Assembly: GCF_000023265.1 (NCBI RefSeq)
Contig: NC_013124.1
Span: 1,802,001 to 1,866,000 of the forward strand
Direction of reading: 5' to 3'
Source of the DNA: Acidimicrobium ferrooxidans DSM 10331
GTDB lineage: Bacteria; Actinomycetota; Acidimicrobiia; Acidimicrobiales; Acidimicrobiaceae
Length of the DNA: 64,000 nt
Shown here: piece after piece, positions 16,001 to 23,972 of the stretch
Numbering within the stretch: the first letter of the stretch is position 1
How the letters are laid out: the number at the start of each line of letters is the position of its first letter
Notes under the pieces: generated by a model
The model's input: the letters and a program-made list of their open reading frames with translations, nothing else
What the model was told of the DNA's origin: nothing
Databases searched by the model: none
Program-made: the position numbers and the translations under genes

Positions 16001-16905
16001 AGGTGCCGGTGCCGCACGCGTCCCCGATCGGGCGCTTCATGGTGTACGACTCCTCGTTGTCCGAGTATGCGGCGATGGGGTTCGAGTACGGCTACTCGCT
16101 CGTCCAGCGATCCGCTCTCGTCATCTGGGAGGCACAGTTCGGCGACTTCGCGAACGGCGCTCAGATCGTGATCGACCAGTTCATCGCCGGAGCGCTCGAC
16201 AAATGGGACCAGCACTCGGGTCTCGTGCTCTACTTGCCGCACGGCTACGAAGGACAGGGGCCAGAACACTCGTCCGCTCGGCTCGAGCGCTTCCTCGCGC
16301 TCGCTGCCGGACCCAACCTTGCGGTCGTCCAACCGTCGACGGCCGCGCAGCTGTTCCACCTCGTGCGCGCCCAGGTTGCGCGCACCCCACAGCGGCCGCT
16401 CGTCGTCCTCACCCCCAAGTCTCTGCTCCGTGCGCGTGAGACGCGCTCTGCGATCGCCGCGTTCACTGACGGAGGTTTCCAGCCGGTTCTGGCCGACCCG
16501 TTGGTCGACGACGGCGAGCTCGAGCCGACCTCAGTGCGACGACTGATCCTCGCAAGCGGCAAGGTTGCCTACGAGGCAATGGCCAAGCGAGCCAAGGGTG
16601 AGCTCGCCGCGCCGACCGCCATCGTGCGCGTCGACCAGCTCTACCCCTGGCCCCGTGAAGCACTCGCCGCAGCACTGGCGACCTTCCCCAACCTCGCCGA
16701 ACTGGTGTGGCTCCAAGAGGAGCCCGAGAACATGGGCGCCTGGCCGTCCGTCCACGAGCTGCTCCATCGCATGGACCTCAATGGGGCGCGGCTGCGCCAC
16801 GTCTCTCGCGTGCGCGCTGGCTCTCCGGCAACGGGCTCCGCTGCGATGCACGCGCTCGAACAAGCCGACCTACTTCGTCGCGCGCTCGAGGCACCCCTGC
16901 CCTAG
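13072..16905 (+). CDS. kgd: Multifunctional 2-oxoglutarate dehydrogenase E1/decarboxylase with succinyltransferase core
   Basis: A 1277-residue enzyme of the actinobacterial Kgd/OdhA type. Residues 1-50 hold the FGPNDWFVEEMAERY motif of E1 N-termini. A Pro/Ala/Thr-rich linker follows. Roughly residues 150-390 form an E2 succinyltransferase catalytic core without a lipoyl domain, including TYDHRIIQGAESGQFL with the catalytic His. The rest is thiamine-diphosphate E1: VIGMAHRGRLNVLANIVGKSY, GSGDVKYHKG, RRHGHNEGDEPSYTQP, and LPHGYEGQGPEHSSAR near the end. It would feed 2-oxoglutarate into succinyl-CoA or succinic semialdehyde in the TCA cycle. The ATG at 13072 is fixed by a TAGACT box 7 nt upstream. 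The GarA-type regulatory partner is not in the window. Confidence 0.94.
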   Translation: MASAPDNSTVQHSASEQFGPNDWFVEEMAERYRANPLLVPESWRAYFEGERVPDGVATKTIATATAKELVGFEAPGVATPPTTATPAPTSPPHNGATPQTAPFTPASSPEAVDPLTPPRSSAPETAPHASEPAVSTTPTVPSAQPLRGAQGALARNMEASLAVPTATSVRAVPTRALEVNRATINDQLQRLGRSKVSFGHLVAWAIVRALVEHPRMHASYVADADGRGHPGIVIPESVNLGIAVDVQRPDGTRSLLVPVIRNADTLGPLGFFAAYDDAVRAVRSQQASPDLFVGATASITNPGTIGTEHSIPRLMPGQGVIVGVGAIAYPAAFQAADPRLLGELGVSRTITLTSTYDHRIIQGAESGQFLATIAALLEGEQDFYDEIFSALQVPYPPMRWQADHTSMQPDATERLAKQVHVQSLIHHYRVRGHLLATLDPLDLTRPTMSPELDPATYGLTLWDLSRPFLAEGLVPGGQASLETILQVLRDTYCQTIGYEFMHIQSPDEKLWIQQRIEGSHQTLTKDDQLRILATLNDAEAFEKFLSTRYIGQKRFGLEGGESAIVFLREVLDHAAETGTHAAVIGMAHRGRLNVLANIVGKSYRTIFAEFEGNLDPSSVQGSGDVKYHKGFEGHYRTASGSELPVTLASNPSHLEAVDPVVEGMVRALQDQRGTLYEFGVLGILVHGDASFAGQGVVAETLNLSQLPGYRTGGTVHLVINNQVGFTTNPSEARSSFYASDIAKTIQAPIFHVNGDDPEAVARCARLAVEYRATFHKDVVVDLICYRRHGHNEGDEPSYTQPVMYHVIEQHPSVRRLYADQLVRSGAISEDEADQALEAYLQRLATALAETREAAPPKPTELPPEPARDVPLPIVTTAVDKAALDYVIETIHRVPEDFHLHPKLARQFETRRALYEQGQLDWALGELAAYGTLLLEGHDVRLSGQDTRRGTFSHRHAALYDYETGAMVQPLARLRDDEVPVPHASPIGRFMVYDSSLSEYAAMGFEYGYSLVQRSALVIWEAQFGDFANGAQIVIDQFIAGALDKWDQHSGLVLYLPHGYEGQGPEHSSARLERFLALAAGPNLAVVQPSTAAQLFHLVRAQVARTPQRPLVVLTPKSLLRARETRSAIAAFTDGGFQPVLADPLVDDGELEPTSVRRLILASGKVAYEAMAKRAKGELAAPTAIVRVDQLYPWPREALAAALATFPNLAELVWLQEEPENMGAWPSVHELLHRMDLNGARLRHVSRVRAGSPATGSAAMHALEQADLLRRALEAPLP

Positions 16906-16935
16906 GCCCTCGCATGCCGTGCTCGGCTCGCGTGC

Positions 16936-17691
16936 TCAGTCGAGGCGACGAATGAAGTCGCGGACCGCCTCGGCCCAGGCCGCTGGCGCCGACAGGTGCA
17001 CCCCGTGGGGAGCGCCCCTCACACAGTAGGCCTCGGCATCGATGCTCGCCATGAGTGTTGCAAGTCCTCGGCGATGGCGAGTCCCTGCCAGCTCGCCGAT
17101 GCCCGCTTGCACCGGGACCGAGATCCGGTCGAGGTCGATGGCAACCTCACCAGCAGCGAGCTCGGCGAGTTCTCGCGTGAAGGCTGGGGCCTCTGCTCGG
17201 CGCTCCGCAAGGAAGTTCGGCCCGAGCTGTGCGAGCGCAGGGCCCATCGCTCGACGCAGGAAGTCGCTCACCAGCTCCTCGAGGTCTGGTTCGGGAACCT
17301 CACCCGCCAGCACCGACCGAGGGTCCACTGCCCACGGTCCCCACCACGCCGACGTCGGCAGGGGCGCCTCGAAGACACTCACGCCACGCAGCGTGGGCGG
17401 AGGATCGCTCGCCAAGGCGAGTGCGAGCGTCCCTCCGAGCGAATGACCAACGACCACCGTCGCATGCTCGCGCCCCACCACAGCCCGCAGGTCTGCGAGG
17501 TGCGCCGTGAAGGTGGCGGGCCCCATGTCCCGAGAGCGCGCGTAACCACGGCGGTCGTAGAGCACGACCTCGAGCGGTGCGAGCGCTCGCGCGAAGCGTC
17601 GAAAGGTCGCAGCACGATCGAGCACGCCGTGCACCACGACGACGCGCGGCTCCGAGCCCGCGAAGCGATCGACCGCCAAGTCTCGACCCAC
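16936..17691 (-). CDS. Alpha/beta-fold hydrolase
   Basis: A 251-residue alpha/beta hydrolase. VVVVHGVLDRAATF gives the oxyanion region, VVGHSLGGTLALAL the nucleophile elbow (Ser in GHSLG), and GAPHGVHLSAPAAW the catalytic His near the end. The substrate cannot be predicted; the overall form is like proline-iminopeptidase and haloperoxidase-type esterases. The GTG start is 6 nt after a TAGGCT box, indicating a leaderless transcript. It diverges from the diacylglycerol-kinase-like gene across 53 bp. Confidence 0.85.
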   Translation of the reverse strand: MGRDLAVDRFAGSEPRVVVVHGVLDRAATFRRFARALAPLEVVLYDRRGYARSRDMGPATFTAHLADLRAVVGREHATVVVGHSLGGTLALALASDPPPTLRGVSVFEAPLPTSAWWGPWAVDPRSVLAGEVPEPDLEELVSDFLRRAMGPALAQLGPNFLAERRAEAPAFTRELAELAAGEVAIDLDRISVPVQAGIGELAGTRHRRGLATLMASIDAEAYCVRGAPHGVHLSAPAAWAEAVRDFIRRLD

Positions 17692-17697
17692 GCTGGC

Positions 17698-17703
17698 AGC
17701 CTA
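17698..17703 (-). promoter_or_regulatory. TAGGCT -10 box of leaderless hydrolase gene
   Basis: TAGGCT on the minus strand, 6 nt before the GTG at 17691. It is paired back to back with the TAGACT box at 17733 for the divergent gene. Confidence 0.5.
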
Positions 17704-17732
17704 CGAGGCCGACACGCAGACCCGCTCCCTCG

Positions 17733-17738
17733 TAGACT
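17733..17738 (+). promoter_or_regulatory. TAGACT -10 box of leaderless lipid-kinase gene
   Basis: TAGACT on the plus strand, 6 nt before the GTG at 17745, with no ribosome-binding site between. Confidence 0.5.
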
Positions 17739-17744
17739 CGCTGC

Positions 17745-19019
17745 GTGCGCGCCGTAGCCCCCCGAACCCTCGGCCTCGCCGAGGCCGCGCTCGGCGGCGG
17801 CTTGGCGCTCGGCCAATGGCTCCGCAGGCATCCACACGCCGCGCGAGCCCTCGTCGTCGGCACCGCCTACGACCTTTGCGCGCGGGGGCCAGCGGGTCTC
17901 GGTCTCGGTCTTGCGATTGGTGCGGCACGTCCAGCCCTGCGGGGCCCGATCGTCGCGGGGTTGGCGCTCTCGGCTCGCAGACGACTGGGTTGGTTCGCAG
18001 GCCACGCCCTGGCCGCCACCGCTGCGCTCAGCGCCGTGCGCGCGGTGCTTCCAGGTCCGCGAACCGATCGGCGAGCCGTCGTCGTCGTCAATGCGCACGC
18101 CGGCTCCACGCGCCTCACCCGACGCGCCCTGACCCATCTCCATCGGCTGGACTCGAACGTCGGCGTCATCGTCGCTCCGCGAGATGCCTTCGGCGCAAGC
18201 CTCTCTGCCGCTGCCCGCCAGAGCCCCGAGGTCCTCATCGTCGCCGGCGGCGATGGCTCCATCAGCGGTGGGGCCGAGGTCGCGGCCGATCACGAGGTCG
18301 TGCTCGGCATCCTTCCGACCGGCACCGGCAACGACACCGCTCGAGGCCTGCGCATCCCACTCGGCCCGGAGGACGCCGCGAGCGTCGCGATCGGCGGCGT
18401 CGAGACCGCCATCGATCTCGGGCTCGCCGGCACTCGTTTGTTCGTCCACGCTGTGTCGGTGGGTGTGATCGCGCGCTTCGCGGAGGCGGTCCAGCACCTT
18501 CGCGGCCGAGCCCGGCCGCTGCTCTACCCGCTCGCCGCATGGCGGGTCTGGCGCCACTACGACGGAGTCCGCCTCGAGGTGAGCGTGGATGGACAACCTG
18601 TCCACTTTCCAGGGACGCTCGTCGAACTCGCGGTCGTCAACACCCCACGGCTCGGAGGGCGTCTTGGCATCTCGCTCCCGCCGTCGCTTGCGGCCGACGG
18701 CCGACTCACCGCCATCGCCGTCACCCGCTCGCCGCTCTCGCTGCTGGTACGATCCTTGGCCTCCATGATGCAGCAGAGGCCTCACCACCCGCACGGGACC
18801 CTGCTGACGCGCGACGCTCGAGTCATCACGCTCACGAGTGCCACGCCGACCCTGGTGGCGATCGACGGGGAGCCAATCGCCGAGACCCCGATCGATCTTC
18901 GAACCCTCCCCGCCCGCCTCCGCGTTCACGTACCGGCGCAACCTCGGCGATGGCGTGGCGCGGCGTCGGACCACCGCACGCCAGGAGACGACGAGGCAGC
19001 TAGACGCCAGCAGCGGTGA
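17745..19019 (+). CDS. Diacylglycerol kinase-family lipid kinase
   Basis: A 424-residue protein. Residues 1-100 are rich in Ala, Leu and Gly with membrane-like stretches. From about 110 it is a diacylglycerol/sphingosine kinase catalytic domain, with AVVVVNAHAGS, VAGGDGSISGG (168-172, the GGDGT-like ATP loop) and GILPTGTGNDTARGL (191-197). A second subdomain ends in VAIDGEPIAETP. It likely phosphorylates a lipid alcohol at the membrane. The basic and acidic tail beyond the domain (after residue 400) is low complexity. The hydrophobic N-terminal extension is unusual for the DagK family and may anchor it. The last 20 bp overlap the convergent epimerase gene. Confidence 0.85.
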   Translation: MRAVAPRTLGLAEAALGGGLALGQWLRRHPHAARALVVGTAYDLCARGPAGLGLGLAIGAARPALRGPIVAGLALSARRRLGWFAGHALAATAALSAVRAVLPGPRTDRRAVVVVNAHAGSTRLTRRALTHLHRLDSNVGVIVAPRDAFGASLSAAARQSPEVLIVAGGDGSISGGAEVAADHEVVLGILPTGTGNDTARGLRIPLGPEDAASVAIGGVETAIDLGLAGTRLFVHAVSVGVIARFAEAVQHLRGRARPLLYPLAAWRVWRHYDGVRLEVSVDGQPVHFPGTLVELAVVNTPRLGGRLGISLPPSLAADGRLTAIAVTRSPLSLLVRSLASMMQQRPHHPHGTLLTRDARVITLTSATPTLVAIDGEPIAETPIDLRTLPARLRVHVPAQPRRWRGAASDHRTPGDDEAARRQQR

Positions 19020-19923
19020 GCGAACCATCCCGCACCGCCCACGAGAGGGCGGCGTGCACGGTTGGGTGCTCGAAGGCGAAGCCGCTTGCACCGAGGACGC
19101 TCGGTTCGACACGCTGCGACACAAGGAGGAGCTCGCGAGCCATCTCGGAACCGAGGACCACCTCGAGCACCGGAGCCGGGACCGGGAGCACGGCCGGGCG
19201 GCTGACGACACGGCCGAGGACTGCGACGAAGTCTCGGTTCCGCACCGGGTCCGGGCCAACGAGGTTGACTGGTCCGTCGAGCTCGGTGTCGATGGCGTGG
19301 ACGATGGCTCGCACCTCATCGACCAAGCTGATCGGACTCATGAACTGCCGACCATGCCCGAAGGGCCCCGCGAGACCGAGCCGCGCCATGGGCAGGAGAC
19401 GAGTGAGCACGCCGCCATCTGGAGCGAGCACGACACCCGTACGCGCAAGGACCACGCGACCGACGACCTCGCGGGCCCGGAGCGCCTCCGCCTCCCAATC
19501 GACCACGACCCGAGCGAGGAATCCCTCCCCGGCGGTGGACTGCTCGGTGAGCACCTCGTCGCCACGATCGCCGTAGAACCCGATCGCCGATGCGCAGACC
19601 AGCACGCGAGGTGGACTCGTCAGCTGTCGCAAGCCACGTACCACAGACCGGGTGCCGACGACGCGAGAGGCGTAGATCGAGGACCGAACCGCCGCATTCC
19701 AGCGGCGCTCGCCGATCGGCGCACCCGCAAGGTGCACCACTGCATCGACGCCGTCGATCGCGTCGAACCACGCCCGCTCGTCGTTGGTCGAGAAGATCGG
19801 CGTTCCCGCCGGGTCCGGGGCATCGCCCCGTCGAAGCGCGAGCACCTCGTCGCCACGAGCCCGCAGCACCGATACGAGCGCCCGCCCGATCAACCCGCTC
19901 GCACCACTCACCGCTACGCGCAT
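19000..19923 (-). CDS. NAD(P)-dependent epimerase-like protein (TIGR01777/SDR39U1 type)
   Basis: A 307-residue extended SDR. MRVAVSGASGLIGRALVSVL is the nucleotide-binding GxSGxIG loop. VVHLAGAPIGERRWN and ASAIGFYGDRGDEVLTE are characteristic of the TIGR01777 (YfcH/SDR39U1) subfamily, as is the C-terminal FEHPTVHAALSWAV. Its reaction is unknown in bacteria; plant and animal relatives are implicated in cell division and chloroplast function. The ATG at 19923 has GGAGG 5 nt upstream. Confidence 0.88.
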   Translation of the reverse strand: MRVAVSGASGLIGRALVSVLRARGDEVLALRRGDAPDPAGTPIFSTNDERAWFDAIDGVDAVVHLAGAPIGERRWNAAVRSSIYASRVVGTRSVVRGLRQLTSPPRVLVCASAIGFYGDRGDEVLTEQSTAGEGFLARVVVDWEAEALRAREVVGRVVLARTGVVLAPDGGVLTRLLPMARLGLAGPFGHGRQFMSPISLVDEVRAIVHAIDTELDGPVNLVGPDPVRNRDFVAVLGRVVSRPAVLPVPAPVLEVVLGSEMARELLLVSQRVEPSVLGASGFAFEHPTVHAALSWAVRDGSLTAAGV

Positions 19924-20114
19924 GTCACCCTCCATCGTGTCGACACTCGCACCAACGCCTCGGTCTACCGAGATCATCCTGGACGCTCAGGCATATCGTT
20001 CCGCGCGGGCGTCGACACGAACGCGAAAGCACGTCCAGGCTGGCCGCGGATACCCGCGGCCAGCCTGGACCAACGCACGATGGTCGCAACGATCGAACCG
20101 TCGCGACCTGACGC

Positions 20115-20546
20115 TCACGCTTCGTGCGACGTGAGCGCATGCGCCGAGGCGCCACGCTCGATCTGGATACGGCGCGGACGAGCGGTCTCAGCGAGCGGAA
20201 CCGTCACCCGCAGCACCCCGTCCTGGTAGGTCGCGCTCACTCGGGACGGATCGAGCTCCGAACCGAGGTAGATCGACCGCTGGAACGTGCCGGCGAAGCG
20301 CTCGGCGACGACGACGTCCTTGGCGTCCGCCCGCCTCACCGCGCGCGCAGCCTTCACCGTGAGGACGTTGCGCTCAACGGTCAGATCGATCGACTCCGGA
20401 TCGACGCCGGGCAGGTCGAACTCGACGACGTAGTGATCATCCTCGCGATAGGCATCGACCGGCGTGAACACCGAGTAACCCTCAGTGGTCACACCCTGCA
20501 CCATGCTCATGAGCTCACGGAACGGATCCGTACGGAACAGCACCAT
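20115..20546 (-). CDS. Hsp20/alpha-crystallin family small heat-shock protein
   Basis: A 143-residue ATP-independent chaperone. The alpha-crystallin domain spans roughly residues 35-130: DDHYVVEFDLPGVDPESIDLTVERNVLTV, then RSIYLGSELDPSRVSATYQDGVLRVTVPLAE, with the G-V-L motif present. The family's C-terminal IxI-type anchor is represented by RRIQIE. An AGGAGG site precedes the ATG at 20546. The 5' leader contains a perfect inverted repeat that may be a regulatory site. Confidence 0.94.
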   Translation of the reverse strand: MVLFRTDPFRELMSMVQGVTTEGYSVFTPVDAYREDDHYVVEFDLPGVDPESIDLTVERNVLTVKAARAVRRADAKDVVVAERFAGTFQRSIYLGSELDPSRVSATYQDGVLRVTVPLAETARPRRIQIERGASAHALTSHEA

Positions 20547-20574
20547 GGCACACACCTCCTTGCCAGTCCTCGAC

Positions 20575-20593
20575 TGTCACGATCGTCGTGACA
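20575..20593. promoter_or_regulatory. Perfect 8-3-8 inverted repeat in the hsp20 leader
   Basis: TGTCACGA-TCG-TCGTGACA lies between the hsp20 start codon and a TAGAGT -10 candidate (20613-20608, minus strand). It is neither a CIRCE element nor a full HAIR element. A single CTTGAGT half-site of HAIR type occurs upstream at 20643-20649. A repressor operator is the natural reading. Confidence 0.5.
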
Positions 20594-20697
20594 CTTACGA
20601 CAACACCACTCTAGCAAATCTATTCCCAAACTGACCATTTTCTTGAGTCACTTGCCATCATGTTTCTTGACCCTCACTCCCCAGTACCGAACTCCCG

Positions 20698-22062
20698 ATG
20701 GCCACTAGACTGTCGATCACGAGCAGACAACGCCTGTGGCAGGTGGGTCGAGCGGCCACGACCATCGCGGCCCGCGACACCCTTCGTCGTATCGGTATCG
20801 CGCTCACGCCAGGTCCCAGCAAGGACGCGGCCCAGCGAGCACGGACACTGCGCACGACGACCGACGTAGCGGCCGCCGTCGCGGGCATGCGCGGCCTCAC
20901 CGTCAAGCTTGCGCAGATGGCGTCCTACGTCGATCCCGCCGCCCCCGACGACGTCCGCAACGGTCTCGCGCGCTTCCAAGACGCCGCACCGCCGATGAGC
21001 GCCGACCTCGCGCTCGGCGTCCTGCGCGACGAACTCGGCGAACGGCTCTCGCGGTTCGCCGAGATCGAAGAGGAGCCCCGGGCCGCGGCCTCGATCGGTC
21101 AGGTCCATCGCGCCACGCTCCGCGATGGCACCACCGTGGCGCTGAAGATCCAGTACCCGGACGCGCGCGAACTCATCACCGCCGACCTCGAGCAAGCGCC
21201 AGCCATCGTCGGCCTTCTGCGCTTCGCCTTTCCCTCGATGCGCGTCGACGACATCGTCGCCGAACTCGCCACGCGGGTCCGCGACGAACTCGATTACCGG
21301 CGCGAGGCTGCCGTCCAGGCTCGCTTCGCACGGGCCTACGCCGGCCACCCGCGCATCGTCATCCCCCGCCCGATCGGAGCGCTCACGACGAGCAGGGTCC
21401 TCGTCACCGAATGGATCGATGGCGCACCCTTTGCGAGTGCTGCCACCCTCGAGCCCGAGGAGCGGTCCGAGATCGGCGAGATCCTGTTCCGCTTCGTCTT
21501 CGCGAGTCTCTATCGCCTCCGTCTCTACAACGGCGACCCGCATCCCGGCAACTACCTCATCCTCGACGGACCACGCCCGCGCGTTGCCTTCCTCGACTTC
21601 GGATTCTCGCGCTCGTTCACCGCCGACGAGATGGCAACCTTCGAGGCGCTGATCAGGGCGCGTGTCGTGACGCCCGACCGCCACGCCTTCGCCGAGACGC
21701 TTCGAGCAGCCGGCCTCGTCATCGGCGACGACCACGACGACGACGTGCTGTGGGAGTTCTTCGCTCCCTACTACGAACTCGTCGAGACACCTGGACCGCG
21801 CACGGTGACGCCGGCGTGGGCCTCGGGCATCCTTCGTCACACCTTCGACCGATCGCACCCGCTGGCCAGCGCCGTCAACGTGCCACCGGCGTTCGTCGTG
21901 GTCCAACGGATCAACCTCGGCCTCTATGCACTCCTCGCCGAGCTCGGTGCGACGGCCGACTGGCGTGCCATCGCCGAGGACATCTGGCCATTCGTCGCTC
22001 GCGCCCCGATCACACCGATCGGCCAGGAGGAGGCCGCCTGGCGTCTGGAGAGGGCTCGATGA
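20698..22062 (+). CDS. ABC1/UbiB/AarF-family atypical kinase
   Basis: A 454-residue ABC1-family protein. The features are VKLAQMASYVDP (the KxGQ-like helix, here KLAQ), AAASIGQVHRA (the Ala-rich loop replacing the glycine-rich loop), VALKIQYPDA (Lys), NGDPHPGNYLI and VAFLDFGFSR (DFG). Members are linked to isoprenoid-quinone and lipid biosynthesis through an atypical ATPase activity. It is first in a plus-strand run leading to decaprenyl-phosphate sugar genes, so a polyprenyl-lipid role fits. The stop overlaps the next start (ATGA). No clear ribosome-binding site precedes the ATG. Confidence 0.9.
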   Translation: MATRLSITSRQRLWQVGRAATTIAARDTLRRIGIALTPGPSKDAAQRARTLRTTTDVAAAVAGMRGLTVKLAQMASYVDPAAPDDVRNGLARFQDAAPPMSADLALGVLRDELGERLSRFAEIEEEPRAAASIGQVHRATLRDGTTVALKIQYPDARELITADLEQAPAIVGLLRFAFPSMRVDDIVAELATRVRDELDYRREAAVQARFARAYAGHPRIVIPRPIGALTTSRVLVTEWIDGAPFASAATLEPEERSEIGEILFRFVFASLYRLRLYNGDPHPGNYLILDGPRPRVAFLDFGFSRSFTADEMATFEALIRARVVTPDRHAFAETLRAAGLVIGDDHDDDVLWEFFAPYYELVETPGPRTVTPAWASGILRHTFDRSHPLASAVNVPPAFVVVQRINLGLYALLAELGATADWRAIAEDIWPFVARAPITPIGQEEAAWRLERAR

Positions 22063-22997
22063 GACGCAGGCTCTGGTGGTTGGTGCCCATCGGCATCGCC
22101 GCCGCGATGGTCGGCGCGCGCCAACTCCTCGACCAACCCGCGATCGTGGTCCCGGAGGCTGCCGCCGTGAGCGCCGGCATGCTGGTGTGGGAGTTGCCCT
22201 TGTTCACCCACCGGCCATTGGCGACCGTGGCGCTGATCGATCTCGCGGCGTTCGGCGGCGTCCAGGCCGCTCGCTACGTCTCGCTGCCTGAGCCCGCCCT
22301 CATCGCTCTGGTGACGGTCGCCATCCTGGGGGCCTTCGTCCTCTTCGACCTCCCCGCCCTGCCAGCGCTCTCGGCGGGGCTGCTACCGATCTACCTGCAC
22401 ATCGTGGTAGCCGCGTACGTGGTGGCGGTAGCGCTCACCATGGTGCCCGTCGCACTCGTCGCCGAACGGCGCCACCGAGCAAGTCGCCGCCACTTCGGCA
22501 CCCACGAGCTTGCCCAGATCGCGCCAGCGAGCGCCGTTGCGGTGCTGCTCGCCAGCCTGAACCCGTTCCTCATGCTTCCGCCGCTCTACGTCGCCACGAC
22601 CGAAGCAGCCCTCGGCGCTCGCCCACCAGCGGGTCAGGAGGCCATCCGTCGTTCCGTGGCGCTCGCGACGGGCTTCGCCGGCGCGCTCGTCCTCCATCTC
22701 GTGGCCCCGCCCCTCGTCGTCGCCCCCGTCGCGGTCGCGCTCGCCGCGTTCGTGAGCAGCCAGCTCGGCGTGTCCCTTCCACCTGCGATCGCGTTCAGCC
22801 TGGTTCCCCTCCTGTTTCCAGTGACCGCCAGCACCCTTCTCGCCCTCGGCGGACTCGTCGGCATCGTCGCAACCGCCCTCGCTCCGTGGCTGCCCAACGC
22901 CTTCGGCCGTGCGCGGATCCTCCTCGCCTCGTTCTCGTCGGGTAGGCTCACGGCATCGGTGGATGACGAGGCGCTGCCTGTGGGCGATGGCGAGTAG
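22059..22997 (+). CDS. Multi-pass membrane protein of unknown function
   Basis: A 312-residue, strongly hydrophobic protein with about eight predicted membrane segments (for example LIALVTVAILGAFVLFDLPA and LHIVVAAYVVAVALTMVPV). One hydrophilic loop contains RHRASRRHFGTHELAQI. I do not recognise a family. It is coupled by ATGA to the ABC1 kinase and lies 41 bp before the decaprenyl-phosphate phosphoribosyltransferase gene. A role in polyprenyl-lipid handling is a positional guess. Confidence 0.7.
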   Translation: MRRRLWWLVPIGIAAAMVGARQLLDQPAIVVPEAAAVSAGMLVWELPLFTHRPLATVALIDLAAFGGVQAARYVSLPEPALIALVTVAILGAFVLFDLPALPALSAGLLPIYLHIVVAAYVVAVALTMVPVALVAERRHRASRRHFGTHELAQIAPASAVAVLLASLNPFLMLPPLYVATTEAALGARPPAGQEAIRRSVALATGFAGALVLHLVAPPLVVAPVAVALAAFVSSQLGVSLPPAIAFSLVPLLFPVTASTLLALGGLVGIVATALAPWLPNAFGRARILLASFSSGRLTASVDDEALPVGDGE

Positions 22998-23038
22998 GCG
23001 ATGGACGAACGCCACGAGGAGCATGGCGAGGGAGCACG

Positions 23039-23968
23039 GTGAAGGCAACCACAGCGATCGAGCGATCGCACGCGAGCGGCGAGCGCTCCACGGGACGGAT
23101 CGTACGTGGCCTGATCGTCGCGATGCGACCCAAGCAGTGGGCCAAGAACGCTCTCGTCGTAGCGGCACCGCTCGCAGCGGGCAGCATCCTTCGGACCCAC
23201 GTCCTCGTGCCGACAGCCCTCGCCTTCGTCGCCTTCGTCGCGATCTCGGCCGCGACGTATCTGCTCAATGACACTGCGGATCGAGAGCGCGACGCCGCCC
23301 ACCCGACCAAACGCCGACGCCCGATCGCGGCCGGCATCGTCCCGGTATGGCTCGCCCTTCTCACGGCAACCATCCTCGGCCTCGGGGCCCTCCTCCTCGC
23401 CGCCCTCGCCATCAACCTGGCGACGCTCGCCGTCCTCGCGACCTACGCCGCCTCGACGCTTGCCTACTCGCTCAAGCTCAAGCACGAACCGATCCTCGAC
23501 ATCGCGATCGTGGCCGGCGGCTTCGTGCTGCGCGCCGTCGCGGGAGGCATCGCAGCGCACGTCTTCATCTCGCACTACTTTTTGCTCGTCGCCGGCTTCG
23601 GCGCGCTCTTCGTCGTGGCCTCGAAGCGCTATGCCGAGCTCACCGCGACCGACGGCGAGAGCCGCACCCGCAGCGTGCTCGCTTCGTACTCACCAGGCTT
23701 CTTGAACCTGACTCGGGCACTCGCTGCCACCACGACAGTCGTGACCTACTGCTTCTGGGCGTTCGAGCGCAGCGCCGGGCTATCGGATGGTCGCCTCGTG
23801 CTTGGCTTGTCGATCGTGCCGTTCACGATCGGAGTCCTTCGCTACGCCCTGCTCGTCGAGCACGGCCACGGGGAGGCCCCCGAGGACCTCCTCACCGCCG
23901 ATCGCACGCTGCTCGGGATCGGCATGCTCTGGGTCGCGCTCGTCGGAGGAGCGATCTTCCTTGTCTAG
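23039..23968 (+). CDS. Decaprenyl-phosphate phosphoribosyltransferase (UbiA family)
   Basis: A 309-residue UbiA-superfamily membrane enzyme resembling mycobacterial Rv3806c. That enzyme transfers 5-phosphoribose from PRPP to decaprenyl phosphate, the first committed step to decaprenylphosphoryl-arabinose. Diagnostic parts are VAMRPKQWAKN near the N-terminus and LLNDTADRERDAAHPTKRRRPIA, the NDxxDxxxD prenyl-phosphate/Mg2+ motif. A second Asp-containing region (EPILDIAIVAGGFVLRAVAGG) and about nine membrane segments complete it. The GTG at 23039 follows GGGAG. The next two genes are dprE1 and dprE2, which confirms the pathway context. Confidence 0.88.
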   Translation: MKATTAIERSHASGERSTGRIVRGLIVAMRPKQWAKNALVVAAPLAAGSILRTHVLVPTALAFVAFVAISAATYLLNDTADRERDAAHPTKRRRPIAAGIVPVWLALLTATILGLGALLLAALAINLATLAVLATYAASTLAYSLKLKHEPILDIAIVAGGFVLRAVAGGIAAHVFISHYFLLVAGFGALFVVASKRYAELTATDGESRTRSVLASYSPGFLNLTRALAATTTVVTYCFWAFERSAGLSDGRLVLGLSIVPFTIGVLRYALLVEHGHGEAPEDLLTADRTLLGIGMLWVALVGGAIFLV

Positions 23969-23972
23969 GCAT

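Noticed and set aside
13999-16359. A 786-codon open frame antisense to the 2-oxoglutarate dehydrogenase gene
   Set aside because: It has no recognisable motifs and mirrors the codon bias of a well-supported gene on the other strand, as is common in high-GC DNA.
17379-19319. A 646-codon minus-strand frame across the lipid kinase gene
   Set aside because: It covers three real genes on both strands and shows no family signature.
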